DNA of 64,000 nt from NCBI GenBank assembly GCA_021234155.1, contig JAJEKV010000032.1, forward strand, positions 4,157,835-4,221,834. The letters run 5' to 3'. Source of the stretch: Isoetes taiwanensis (Eukaryota; Streptophyta; Lycopodiopsida; Isoetales; Isoetaceae). The position numbers and the translations under genes were made by a program. Shown piece after piece: positions 11,831 through 22,690 of this stretch; position 1 is the stretch's first letter, and every line of letters begins with the position of its first letter. Below the pieces are notes generated by a model. It was not told the origin of the DNA, did no database searches, and saw only the letters and a program-made list of their open reading frames with translations.

Positions 11831-12712
11831 AGACAACTCTAGTGTTAATGGAGTAGGGGTGTTTAGGGAGATCTCAAGGGTCAAGTTAAACTTGGATAAA
11901 TGCAGCATCACTCATTAAAAAGTGTTTGAGAGATTATCTCTGGAGTGGTATGCAATATGTCAGTTGGCAAGAAATCACCCACTCAAAGAAGGAGGATGGT
12001 TTGGGCTTTAAATCTTTATATTAGCAAAGCTAAGTCCTAGGGGCGAAATATAATTGGAAAGCCATTAATGGGGCTCAATCCTCTGCTATGAAGTTTATTA
12101 GATACTAGCTCGATAACAGCAAAGCCCTGGGTATGAGCAAGTAATGCTCATCATTTTTCTGATTCAGCTTTCTACCCTTTCCAAAGTGGCTCTAATATTT
12201 CCCTCCTCACGAGGAAACTTTTTGATGCCTGGAATGATATTGCAGAAGGTTTCAATTATAAAGATATAAATTGAATGTGCCAACTATTCCATATTATGGT
12301 GGCCTCTCTTCTTCCTGGAAGGGGAAGATTGTTGGGCTATTAAACACCCTTTGATATGGAATAAATGGAAGAATGCAGGAATTGCAATGCTAAGAGACTG
12401 GATTCTGATATGGCTAGCCAGTTTTGTATGCCTTAGAACTCCACAGACAACCTGGAATAGTAGAAACAAAGTGGTAACATGGGTGTATACTCCAAATCAA
12501 GGCTTCTACCATTGGTCGAGGATACGAATATTATACCATAGGAAAATTGTAACGTGTATGTGTTGGTTCTAGTCTAGTGGGAATACTAATTATTCTCAAA
12601 GCTGTTAAAAATTGGGCTATTTTATAAAGCCTTCCTACCCCCTATCATGTACTTTTTCTATGACTAATAGAAAACCCTTCCATTTCTCCAAAAAAAAAAG
12701 AAAAAAAAAGGC
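11830..12712 (+). mobile_element. LINE 3' portion with poly(A) tract
   Basis: Reading across frames gives the thumb and C-terminal region of an L1-like RT: LKVNLDKCS at about 11890, a WYAICQLARNHPLKEGGWFG run at about 11945-12005 (the GG-LG type block after RT), then a decayed tail. An AT-rich 3' UTR ends in an A-rich tract (about 12690-12710). Together with the RT units at 10-10.87 kb it outlines one plus-strand LINE. No intact ORF remains. Confidence 0.65.
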
Positions 12713-12717
12713 AGCTT

Positions 12718-12815
12718 GCTATGGCCGGAGTCAAACTCCGTGTGAATATGCACCAAAACCAAAGGGGTTTCGGGGGCATTTTAATTTAGAAGTGGTGGAT
12801 GTAATGGTTTGGGGG
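12718..12815. repeat. Dispersed repeat, copy A
   Basis: The segment CCGTGTGAATATGCACC, then AACCAAA, GGGGTTT and ATTTTAATTTA is shared with 16880-16975, same orientation, about 85% by eye over 95 bases. The surrounding function is unknown. It starts right after the LINE poly(A) tract. Confidence 0.7.
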
Positions 12816-13503
12816 ATCTAGCATAATAACTGGCCCAATGTGTATATTTAAAATTGTAAATTCAACATTTCACAACATAAATTTAATAATGCTAATACAC
12901 AACGTTATATAATGGAGCCACATAGCATCATCTCTTCCTATTGTTAGATGTTAATTCTAGTTGTACAGAGATTATATACATTATTGAATCAATCTTCAAG
13001 GCTTGCTACTATAAATGAAATATCGCATGCTACCATTATAGAAACCCGATTTCGTTCCACCTATACATTGGAAGCATTAAGCAAACACACACTCATACAA
13101 CATCTATCTATCTATCTTGCCATGGTAATATGAATCAAGAACATCTAACAACATCTAGCAGCATAATTTAGCAGCATATCCTTCAATGGTCAAATTGGCA
13201 CATCTAACACCATATTCTAAGTTTACCCTTCGCCTAACCCAAAGTCAACATGCAATATGTGATTTCGAATATCCCACGTTGTAAATCTTCCCCTCTTTGA
13301 GTATTCATTTTAAATCGTGATGGACGTTTTGGGATAATTAAAGAGTTAGGTAAGTAGGGCCACTATAAAGCACAATAAATCCACTAGCTTACTAAAAAAA
13401 AAGGGTTTGGCAAGGTTGGCAATACCAAAAACAGGCTGTACAGGACTCGGAATAACGTTGTAGAAAACAATGTCAATACTTCAAAAACAGCTTAGGTTAC
13501 GTG
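12816..13503. other. No gene seen
   Basis: An AT-rich stretch with only short chance frames. It contains a short run of ATCT units near 13100. I see no RNA gene. Confidence 0.45.
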
Positions 13504-13506
13504 TTA

Positions 13507-13751
13507 GGCTAGGTTTCCATGCAACAGTCGGAGAGGGGCCCTGTTATACCCTGTGGAAAATCGGCATGGCCCATGACGATAGCGTAAAACGGCGAGCCAT
13601 TTTATGTTCACCTTAGGCTTAGGCTGGGTTAATGTGCCATGATCGCCATTATAGTTGGAAAATGGCTCGCCCTTCATGTCATGGGTCATACTTGATTTCC
13701 ACAAGGTATAACAGGGCCCCTCTCCAGCGACTATTGCATGTGAACCCAGCC
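13507..13751. mobile_element. Tourist-like MITE (245 bp) with TTA target duplication
   Basis: The two ends form an imperfect inverted repeat of about 100 bases per arm. The left arm begins GGCTAGGTTTCCATGCAA, the inverse of the right arm begins GGCTGGGTTCACATGCAA, and both arms contain GGGGCCCTGTTATACC. TTA flanks both sides (13504-13506, 13752-13754), matching the PIF/Harbinger target preference. There is no ORF. It lies about 230 bases upstream of the GT2 gene and could affect its promoter. Confidence 0.85.
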
Positions 13752-15406
13752 TTACGAATACATCTCACCACCAAAAGCTTACCCCGTAAATACTTCCAAA
13801 ACACACCATTGAAAAAGTACCGACCAGTATAAAAAACCATCCACCGTGCCTTGATTTTCTAGTTTAGTTTTCGCGTCTCTGAAACTCTTGGAGACGTAGA
13901 GCTTCAATCGAATACCATCCGCATTCAGAATCAGCCTCCAAACAACCCACCTGGGAAAATAAAATGGGGCGCTTTGATCTGGCACATGATCATCGTCTTG
14001 CTCGTTCTGGGTTACCTCGCTGCCTTTGCAAATTACTTACGGTTCAAAGTCCAGCTTTACAGCAGAAAACACCATGAGCTTATGAACCGGCCATGGCTCA
14101 TAATTCTGCTAATTTGTGAGTTCGTCTACTTTGTAAGCAGCATTATTTCAGCTGCAGATCTCTTGCTGCCTCCACCTCTGAGAGTGAAACCTGATCCGCC
14201 AGAACTGGAAGAATTTCCAAGTGTGGATATATTGCTGCCATGTTGTAAGGAGCCAACTGAGGTTCCTATAGACTCTATCCAGGCTGCCCTTGCACTCGAT
14301 TATCCGCCCGACCGCTTGAAAGTGCTTGTTTTGGATGATGGAGGTGATGATGATCTCAAAGCATATTGTGAGGCATTGCATACAGAAAGGGTTCAGTATT
14401 TGCGCAGAGTTAAGGTAATTCAACCTTTTAATACTTGTATATACATTCTATTGACTTGTTTTTGAGTTACACCACAACTAGATTTGATGAATTAAATTCA
14501 TCTAACAAGTTGACTTTTTGCCCCTCTCAATTAAATTTGATGAATTAAATTCATCCACTAAGTTGACTTTTTGCCCTTGCAGATAGAAGGTGTGCCTCAT
14601 AACTTCAAATGTGGTAACCTTAACTATGGTCTGGAGAATTCTGTAGCGGAGTTTGTCGTCATGATGGATGCAGATATGATCCTCCACTCTTCCTTCCTCA
14701 AAGTTCTCTTGCCACACATTGTTCAAGATCCACAAGTTGCTTTTGGGCAAATCCCTCAATCATTCTACAACCTACCTGCTGGAGACCCCCTCAATGATGC
14801 ATGTGCTTTTGGATATGACAGAGTGATGGTGCATAGGAATACATTTAGCGCGGCCTCATGCGTCGGAACAGGCGCAATCTTTCGACGCAAGCATATCGAT
14901 GAAATTGGTGGCTTCCAGCCTCAGTCCATCACTGAAGACACCATGACTGCATTTTTCTTGTTCAATGCAGGTTACAAGTCAGTTTACCTCAATAAGAAGC
15001 TCCAAGCTGGCCTTACACCTTGGACCTTTAAAGGCTATGTTAAGCAACGTTGTAGATGGACTGTTGGAGCCATCCAACAGTATTCTGCCACGTGGAAGAC
15101 CGAAACGCTCAGCTTGGTCCAAAAGGCTTGTTATTTCTGGCACACGGGTTATTACTTCCTCTCCATTATCAAATCATGGCTATTTTGTTTCTTGTTGCCC
15201 TTGGACTGCACCTTCAGCTTACCGTGGGGGATCAAAATGATAATCGCCAACTCATCATATGCCTTTCTGTTTTTCTTGTATTATGGCGGCTCATGTGGAT
15301 TTCAGTTTGGGCTGGAGTTCCCTTGTCTATCCAAGGCCGGAACCGCGATGAGTCTCATTTTTGGTGGATGACTCCTTTCTTCTTTCAGACTATAATGACA
15401 TCCATC

Positions 15407-15889
15407 TTAACCGGCAGTTCCTCGACTACTTTAGATCTTAGCCGTTAGATTGAGATTAGTTATTCGCCGTAACAGCTCATATTCAGCCTGTTTATCTTGA
15501 TAAACCATCTGCTTGGCTGTTTATCTTGATAAACCGTCCACCAAGCATCTCAGCTCTCAAATATCTCAGCGAAGACAAAGCTCTGGCAGGCCATCTTGAA
15601 GGCTTTGCTTAAATCGGAGCTCTGGAGCTCTGGCCGGCCGTCTTGGAGGTCTTGGAGCTCTAGCCTTGCAATCTTGAAGGCTTCTTAAATCAGAGCTTAA
15701 ATCAATGCTGGAATCGCTGCTTAAATCTTAAATCCTTGCTTGAATCGCTGCTTCGCGTCACCCAAATCGGAGCTCCCTTTCTTTGAATCGCTGATGCAAA
15801 TTTTCTTTAAATCAGAGCTTCCTTTCTTTAAATCGCTGATGCAAATTTTCTTTGCCACTGCTAAAGCAGTCTCGGACCCTGCCGGTTAA
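15407..15889. mobile_element. Small inverted-repeat element inside the GT2 gene
   Basis: It is bounded by TTAACCGGCAG (15407-15417) and its inverse (15879-15889). The interior is low complexity: repeated GAGCTCTGG / AAATCGGAGC blocks and a near tandem pair around TCGCTGATGCAAATTTTC (about 15788-15853). No ORF. It interrupts the region between the QRCRW exon and the last membrane exon. I cannot tell whether it lies in an intron. Confidence 0.6.
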
Positions 15890-15998
15890 AGGGGTCAAAC
15901 CCCCTTTCTCGCCCATTACGGCAAAAATAAATGGGCTCGCCCCTCCGGGCTCGCCCATTTATTTGCCGTAATGGGCTCTAAAGGGGGTTTAACCCCTT
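15889..15998. repeat. Foldback repeat, about 50-bp arms
   Basis: Each arm carries GGGG...AAACCCCCTTT, CCCATTACGGCAAA, ATAAATGGGC and TCGCCC, in inverted order about a short centre near 15943. Transcribed, it would form a long GC-rich hairpin. It abuts the TTAACCGGCAG element, so both may have arrived together. Confidence 0.85.
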
Positions 15999-16589
15999 CT
16001 TCAGCTACACATCTACATTCAAATTCACTCTACAAGCAATATAGACGACCGTAAAGTGGCCAACAATAAGGCCAGACAAAGTTATATTATGAAGCAACTC
16101 GGCAAATTCAAGTATGTGAGAGTGCACATAATCTTCATCGTTCTAGCCCTTAGTTTGGTGAGTTATCGAACTTATTGGATTGCCAAGGATGGCTTCAATA
16201 ATTGCAAACATGATTTTTATGTGGTTGCAATATCATTCTTCCTCCTTTCCATCTGTGCACACATGTTGATACCAGTTATATATGTTTTATTTCCGAGCAA
16301 CTATAAGCTAGCACAACGGAAATCACTACTTCAATATAACAATGGAGTGGTACAATTTTCAGAAGGTGATTTCCTTCCCAAGTGGCACTGGTCCGTCGCT
16401 CTTTATGAACTGATGTCTTACCTTGTTCTATTCTTTTGGGTGGGTATGCTAGTTATTGTCAGTACTAAGACGGATAAAGGTTGGTGCAAGGATGGATATC
16501 TCTAATCCAAGTCCACAAGTTTAGAATTCATTGCTGTATACAATATTTCATATTCTTTGAAAGCAATATAGCTTGTCAGCAGTCTTATT

Positions 16590-16680
16590 GCTGCCACGGT
16601 TTTTCCCTCGAAAGCCCTTTGGTGTGGGGAGGGTTAACCCAGGGCTGTAATATGCCCTCTTGACTTGTTATTGGGTCCGG
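16590..16680 (+). repeat. Possible LINE 3' UTR remnant
   Basis: GGTTTTTCCCTCGAAAGCCC followed by a G-rich stretch and GTTAACCC resembles the blocks at 2587-2630 and 60217-60260 that precede TTCTA tails. No TTCTA tract is left here. The similarity is short, so the call is weak. Confidence 0.3.
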
Positions 16681-16879
16681 GCAACGAGAGCTATCGGATG
16701 GGCATATTTGCCTTTTATTCCAAGATCTGGACCGTACATAGCGATCCTCGTTTGTGGGGTATGCATGTACAAGTTTTTGTATACTGTATATTAAAATTTG
16801 CAAAATACTATAAGGTTTGAGAGAATGTACTTAATGGTGTTAATTTTGTGCATGTACTGTAAATTTTTTGGGGCTTTCG

Positions 16880-16975
16880 CTGCCCTACGTAAACCCCCGT
16901 GTGAATATGCACCCAAACCAAAAGGGTTTAAGGGGGATTTTAATTTAAATGTGTTAAATGCAATGGTTTGTGTTA
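16880..16975. repeat. Dispersed repeat, copy B
   Basis: Same orientation as 12718-12815: CCCGTGTGAATATGCACCC, AACCAAAAGGG, then GGGGGATTTTAATTTAAA. No coding sense. Two copies 4 kb apart flank the GT2 gene and its upstream MITE. Confidence 0.7.
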
Positions 16976-17172
16976 ATAATGTTAAATGGTAGTTGTGTGT
17001 TGATTGTTATATTAAAAAACTTTTTGGGCCCAAAGCAAACATAGGAAAACTTTATGGGCGTAAATATTAATTATTAAAAAGCATAATAACATCAAGACAA
17101 ACAAATTATTTCCATTGTAAACAACTATGAGTACATTTTGTAATCTTAATTCCCTGCATCGCAATGGATCAC

Positions 17173-17427
17173 CTTAACATCACGATGAATATGTCCATGT
17201 CGATGAAGGTACTCCAAAGTTTTTAAAGATTCTTTTAAAAATGTGGCAATAATAGTCTCCTCAAAACGATCTGGGTATGCTGCCTTCATTATGTGCAGAC
17301 ATGAGCCTCCAGCCATATATGGCATAAACACCCAAAGGTTACAGTCTACAACAAATGAACAATACAACTTTATAACATTGGGATGATTAATGAGGCTCAT
17401 TGTTTGAGCCTCCCTTCGGATGTCATC
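17173..17427 (-). pseudogene. Isolated exon of an OSR1/Ste20-like protein kinase
   Basis: An 85-codon exon is bounded by TTTGCAG before DDIRREAQTM and by GTGATC after HRDVK. It covers the kinase N-lobe to the catalytic loop: EAQTMSLINHPNVIKLYCSF, a hinge (LWVFMPYMAGGSC), the helix LKESLKTLEYLHRHGHI, and HRDVK with the catalytic Asp. This matches plant SPAK/OSR1-like Ste20 kinases, whose real exon ends at the same loop. No upstream exon (glycine-rich loop) or downstream exon (DFG) is visible within 1 kb on that strand. The exon is intact, but the gene is not here. Confidence 0.8.
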
Positions 17428-17600
17428 CTGCAAATCAAGAAATGACTTACATAATTATTGGCCATCAATGCATCATAAACTATATGCTGCACAGATTTTA
17501 GTGCCTAGTTTATAAATTAAGAAGAAAAAATCTTCCAACACCTATAAGTTACCATGTATTTTAAAACAAATGTTCTTACAAACGAAATGCAACGAACTTG

Positions 17601-18458
17601 TCATACATGGGCATCCTTCTCCTGTCCATGTTGGGCAAAGACTGCTACCAGTGCATTCCATAGTACTAAAACTCGTTTTGGAAGCTTCCTAAATACTTCT
17701 TCTGCATCGTGCATGCTCCCTGCCTTGGCATACATGTCAACAATTGTACTTCCAAGAAAAACATCAATTTCATATCTAGCTTCTAAAATATCCGCATGAA
17801 CTTGTCTCCCTTTTTCAAGGGCTGCCATCTGAGTACAAGCACAAAGAATGGCGATAAATGTTATTTCATTTGCTTTCGCATTCATTACTTTAAAGAGATC
17901 AAATGCTTCACAGCAATATCCTGCCTGAACATATCCTAAAATCATTGCATTCCAAGTTGCACAATCATATATATAGATTCTATTAAAAACCTCATGTGCT
18001 GCTCCTAAGCATCCGCGTTTGTTATACATGTCAACGAGAGCATTGCCAACAAAAATATCGCATCCATATCCAAACCTCAAAACATTCGCATGCACCCACT
18101 TTCCCAGTTCCTTATTTGTTAAAGAACATGCTTTTAGGACTCCAACAAAAGTTACATTGTTTGGCATTACATGTTCACCATGCATCTGATCAAGTGCTTC
18201 GATAGCTGCCTCTGCTTTTCTATTGAGAGCATGATCATTTATCATAGCATTCCATGAAATCACATCCCTGACTGGCATCCTATGGAAATGTAAATATGCT
18301 TCATCAAGAGAACCACATTTTGCATACATATCAAGAAGAGTATTGCCAATAAATATATCCTGCTCCAAGTCACAGCCTTCTGCATGCATCCTCTATGCTC
18401 CCATATTTGGCATACATGTCAACCAGTGTATTCGCAATGAAGATATCTGAAGCACAGT
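17601..18458 (-). pseudogene. PPR protein fragment (PLS type)
   Basis: About 280 codons hold a run of 35-residue PPR repeats of the P-L-S kind: DIFIGNTLLDMYAKCGSLDE, ISWNAMINDHALN, VTFVGVLKACS, then DIFVGNALVDMYNKRG, ATWNAMILGYVQAG, and DVFLGSTIVDMYAKAGS with VLWNALVAVFAQHG. Such proteins bind organellar RNA one base per repeat. Upstream (18390-18458) another repeat (DIFIANTLVDMYAKYGSIED) joins in a different frame, ending at a stop just before the next repeat, as if a deletion between repeats had occurred. No transit peptide, E or DYW domain is present. The 5' side ends abruptly against the SMU1 exon. Confidence 0.88.
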
Positions 18459-18460
18459 CA

Positions 18461-18641
18461 GCAAAACTCGTTACAACAAACGTTTCAAACTCTTCAAAAT
18501 GAATGTCAAGTTTCACTCAATACTGTTGACAGCCTCGAAACTTTTGTGGCTGACATCAACAATGGCCGCTGGGATGCAGTTTTACCACAAGTTGCACAGC
18601 TCAAACTTCCTAGAAAGAGGCTCGAAGACCTTTATGAGCAG
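18461..18641 (+). pseudogene. SMU1: SMU1-like splicing factor, LisH/CTLH exon fragment
   Basis: Reads QNSLQQTFQTLQNECQ, then SLNTVDSLETFVADIN, GRWDAVLPQVAQLKLPRKRL and EDLYEQ, ending at a GTAAAT donor (18642). This is the LisH/CTLH segment of SMU1, a WD40 spliceosome-associated protein found across eukaryotes. The next exon (IVLEMIEVRELDTA) is at 28439, after the 9.7-kb transposon. The first part of LisH and the whole WD40 region are missing from the window. The left edge coincides with the PPR fragment on the other strand, which suggests a recombination joint rather than a normal gene. Confidence 0.88.
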
Positions 18642-18994
18642 GTAAATGGTTTCTAAATGCAGTATAGGGTGAAAGCATGTTGTAGTGGAACAAAAACGTG
18701 CATTTTAGCACCACATTTTTGGGTGCTAAGTGTGGTGATTTGTAGTGGGAGAGGGAGTTATTTTTTCAAAAATACACATGATTACTTATTCAAAATTTTG
18801 TCCTTTTAGTCTTATTCAGGCTTATTCAGCAACGTACACGATCATTTTCCCTCAAAAACTCTGATCACGCTCCCTTAATCCGGCAAGACCATTTCTGATT
18901 CTGAATTTTCATTTTCCCTCAAAAACTCGGACACGCTCCCTTAATCCGCCAAGACCATTTTCGATTTACGGCAAGAAGATCGATCCGCGAAATG

Positions 18995-21526
18995 GCTCGA
19001 TCATACCGAACTTGAATGCCACGGGATACACCTACAAGGAAATGTACGGGCAAGAAAAGCATTACGCCACACAAGAAGAAATCGAAGTACGTTTGGGGAC
19101 CGAAAGTATTAGGAAAATCCACTTGGCTGGGTGGGTTGCATTCTAGATTCGGGGATGCCCATGATTCTCTGTTGTTTAGAATATTGTTTTGTTTCATCAT
19201 GCAGGTTGAAGAATCTGAGCAAGGAGAGGTATAATGAATATATGTGCCTTTACAAAAAAATCACAGGCAGGAAGTGTGCCTGGGGAGGCATGGCCTCACA
19301 GACTATGGCTGTTGCGTATTACCTTCACACAAAAGGAAAAGAAATAAACTGGTTGAGTTTAAAGCGCAATTAAGAGAAAAAGGGTCTCGAAGACTCTCCG
19401 TCCCAACGTAAGAGGAAGTATGCAAGCATTTCAAATAGTGAGGAAGCGAGCAACAACCCGCCATGAGATGATGCTTCCTCTCTTGAAATGACTAGGCCAC
19501 AATTCAAGCCTCCTCAAGCTGTAAGAAGAATCTCGGGGAAAATCACTAAAAAAATAGGTACTTTTCAACCCTCTTCTTCTGGAACCACCATATGATGCAA
19601 TTTAATATTGGAGCTGTTATTTTCCAAACAAGGTCTAGCAAGCTTGAACAATCGGGTACACCACTTACTTCTTCATTTGGGTGTGTTGTAAGTTATGTGT
19701 AGGAAATTTGTCTTTGCTAGTTTCGAGTTGTGGTGGATAATTTCAGTTCCACGATGAGTATGTAGCTCCAAATGTGTTAGGACAGTCATATGGTGCCAAT
19801 TATATGTTAATAATGTAGTTTGTAGCATATGTAGTGTCACATATAGTACCAAACGTGGTACCTTATCTGAATAGTGAATTGGCTTCCATATGTTTCTATA
19901 CTTAGTGTCATATGTGATGTTAGATATGGTGATACTTGTGAATGGTGGATTGTCTGCCATATGTGGTGCCAACTGCTGCACTAAATATTGCACCACGCTA
20001 TCTGCCACATATGGGGTGGTGGATGCCTGCCGGATGTGGTGCCTTCTTTGCATTGTGGTGCCACATGTGGTGTCTAATGTGGCACCATTATGGATCCACA
20101 TTTTGCACCACATGTGGTGTCTTTGACGCCATTTGTGGTGCGAAGTAATGGATTGCCATATGTGGTGCCTTGGGTGCATTGTGGTGCCATAGGTGGTGTG
20201 TCATGTGGCACCAGTTTGGTGCCACATGACACACCACATGTGGTGAATATGACGCCACCCTGGTGCCACATGCCACACCACATGTGGTGAATATGACGCC
20301 ATTTGTGGTGCAAAGTTTGTCATGATGGAATTTGTGGTGTGTAAAGTGGTGCCTGTTGTGTCATGTGGTACTAACCTTGGATTACTTTCCAGTTGAATTC
20401 AACAGGACACTGGGAGAATGGATCAACTCTACAAGATTAGAAGTGATTCAGTGTAAGGCAAGATCAGAAGTGATTCAGTGTAAGTCTGCTCAGCCTCTTG
20501 AGGTACTTCATAACAAAATTCCTGAAGTGCTTAGTATAATTGTATTCTCATTGACAAATTTGCGTTCACTTTGCAGGATTTGTAATCACTGTTGCATTGA
20601 GAATTGCTGTCATGAATTTTCTACAGCATGGGTACAAGCCTTAGGTGTGAGTAGGGAGGATCAAAAGCAACTTCAAGCTACTGAGGCACTTACAGGTGAG
20701 CACTTATAGGTAGCTTAGTTTACATGCTAAGGGGCGATGTAAAGGGACAGATGCCAATTAGGATTAGTGGACTTCCTAATCTTTCACCCTGGCTTAGTCT
20801 CTTTCGTTTGTCCTGTTTGATGTGTCTAATTTGCCCCCTAGGATGAGGTCGCTCACTCATTTTAGGTGGCGAATTAGATACATCAAGCAGGAAACTCGAA
20901 AAGAGAGTAAGCCTGGCTTAGTCTCCTTCGTTTTCTGTTTGATGTATCTAATTTGCCCCCTAGGATGACATCGCTCACTCAGGTGGCGAATTAGATACAT
21001 CAAGCAGGAAACTCGAAAAGGGAGTAAGCCCGACATAAAACAAGATCCTGGCTGGCTTAGTCTCTTTTGCTTGTCCTGTTGGTTGTATCTAAAGTGTCTT
21101 GTCTAACTGTTCATACTGGTGGCAATGACTTTGTGAGTCCATATAGCACCCTCAAAGGTAACCAAGTCTTGTTTGATGCAATTGGGATATGTAGCTTACT
21201 TCTTCATCCCTTCGAAAGCATTAGACACAGATAGAAACTCGGGCAAATCAGAAGATGTATCAGGTTACAGGAAGTCGGACAAATCAGTAGATGTCAACAA
21301 ATCAGTAGGTGCATCAAGTCAAGCTCCAGTAGGTGCTCCAACTGGACAACAATCTGCCAGATCAGCAGATGCATTAAGTCATGCTCCACACCAATCTGCC
21401 AAATCAGCAGATGCATCAGGTTATGATCTGAACAAATCGTTTGGTGAATGTAAGTCACAAGGTAACTTCCAACCTTTTGTGCACATCTTCTTTTCATTTG
21501 ACCCATATAGTTACCGAATCTGTTAA
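18995..21526 (+). CDS. Unknown plus-strand gene of the transposon (at least two coding pieces)
   Basis: I do not recognise it. A first piece (about 19009-19137) reads LNATGYTYKEMYGQEKHY, TQEEIEVRLGTESIRKIHLA. A GT/AG-like break ends at ATCATGCAG (19203). The second piece (19204-19370) reads LKNLSKERYNEYMCLYKKIT, GRKCAWGGMASQ, HTKGKEINWL. A Ser/Ala-rich low-complexity piece (21200-21460) has repeats of QSAKSADASG. It could be the element's DNA-binding accessory protein, by analogy with two-gene transposons; that is inference only. Splicing is a guess, and the TGTGGTG array at 19.85-20.37 kb would fall in an intron. Confidence 0.35.
19850..20370. repeat. Left TGTGGTG repeat array
   Basis: At least 15 degenerate units of the type CATATGTGGTGCC or CACATGTGGTG recur every 20-40 bases. 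A 37-base stretch around 20218-20300 is itself doubled. Some units form local palindromes (CCACATGTGG). It lies about 1.2 kb inside the left TIR. Confidence 0.85.
20795..21100. repeat. Tandem pair of hairpin units
   Basis: Each unit of about 115 bases has a left arm (GGCTTAGTCTC, CTGTTTGATG, TCTAATTTGCC) and its inverse (GGCGAATTAGATACATCAAG, CGAAAAG, GAGTAAGC). Two full units lie head to tail (about 20803-20912 and 20912-21030), and a third left arm follows at 21055-21100. Arms differ at several positions, so the units are old or evolve fast. Confidence 0.75.
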
Positions 21527-22049
21527 ATTTTTGCATTTGGAAGTGTCTCGAGGAGAAAAAGCAAGAGCAGAATTCCAAGCAAAAGACACCTCCAAGATAT
21601 TCTGAAGCATATATGTGTCTTGCTATATGTGTCTTTGTAAAGCATGTTGTGGCTGCGATGAATGCGAGACTTGGACACACTATCCCAATGCAAGGTGAGT
21701 TCAGAATTTGAAGGTATTACTCATCCAATGTGAGGCCCTGATATGTTTGTTGCGGTGGTGTACCAATTTCTAGTTCTTGTTTGTTGGACCTATGAGGAAT
21801 GATGATTGATGTTGTGAAGCACACGATTTGCTGTAGTAATGAAGTCGAGGTTGACGGATCAATAGATCTTTACTTGTAATCACATGTTTGTATTATTGTA
21901 ACCAAAGAGGTTATTCTTGTAACCTATTCTTTCATTGACACTCTAATGTACATTGTTGTATACTATTGTATACAATAGACTTTCGGCTGGTGACGAGCAA
22001 CACTCGGTGGAGTTCAAATCTCCGTAAGAAATTGATGTATTCAAAGATT

Positions 22050-22690
22050 CATGACAATGTGGTGTTACATGTCGTGATAGATGTGGTGATGCAAATGGTG
22101 CATGTGGTGAATCATGTGGTGCATTTGGTGAACCATGTGGTGAATCATGTGGTGAATCATAGGTGGCATCTTTGGAGCTTACGTGGCATGTTGGAGCCTA
22201 GGTGGCATGTTTGAGCCACCTTGGCATGTTTGAGCCTAGGTGGCATATTTGAGCCACCTTGGCATGCTTGAGCCTTTACATGACCTTTTTTACATGTTTG
22301 GTGATGTAAATGGTGCATGTGGTGAATCATGTGGTGCATTTGGTGAATCATGTGGTGAATCATAGGTGGCATGTTGGAGCTTACGTGGCATGTTGGAGCC
22401 TAGGTGGCATGTTTGAGCCACCTTGGCATGTTGGAGCCTAGGTGGCATATTTGAGCCACCTTGGCATGCTTGAGCCTTTACATGACCTTTGTTACATGTT
22501 TGACTTCCATTGACCAACATGTTTGGTGATGCAAATGGTGCATGTGGTGGATCATGTGGTGCATTTGGTGAATCATGTGGTGAATCATACGTGGCATGTT
22601 GGAGCCTAGGTGGCATGTTTGAGCCACCTTGGCATGTTGGATATGTGGCATGCTTGACCCTTTACTGTGGCATGTTGGAGCCTAGGTGGC
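22050..22690. repeat. Internal TGTGGTG / GGAGCCTAGGTGGCATG array
   Basis: About 200-base blocks recur three times: first GTGGTGAATCATGTGGTGCA units, then alternating GTTTGAGCCACC and GAGCCTAGGTGGCATG units, then AAATGGTGCATGTGGTG. It lies mid-element on the plus strand. The repeat keeps the TGTGGTG core of the outer array. Confidence 0.85.

Larger units (their letters stand above)
13986..16505 (+). pseudogene. GT2 glycosyltransferase, cellulose-synthase-like with bacterial/fungal-type motifs
   Basis: A membrane-bound processive beta-glycan synthase would use a nucleotide sugar at the inner face of a membrane. Exon 1 (13986-14414) has two N-terminal membrane segments and the first catalytic Asp region (VLVLDDGGDDD). 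The intron is 14415-14582 (GTAATT to TTGCAG). Exon 2 starts IEGVPHNFKCGNLNYG, then the DxD motif (MMDADMIL), TEDTM, and QRCRW. A frame change near 15170 and an insertion (15407-15998) break it; the last part (16035-16505, starting near NIDDRKVANNKARQ) has four C-terminal membrane segments. TED with QRCRW and no plant-specific CesA inserts resembles bacterial BcsA and fungal GT2 enzymes, and moss arabinoglucan-synthase-like proteins more than plant CesA/Csl. That assignment is inference. The start at 13986 is the first in-frame Met before the first membrane helix. Confidence 0.8.

Noticed and set aside
19673-20179. 168-codon minus-strand ORF rich in His and Met
   Set aside because: It is translation of the TGTGGTG repeat array; the pattern follows the repeat, not a protein.
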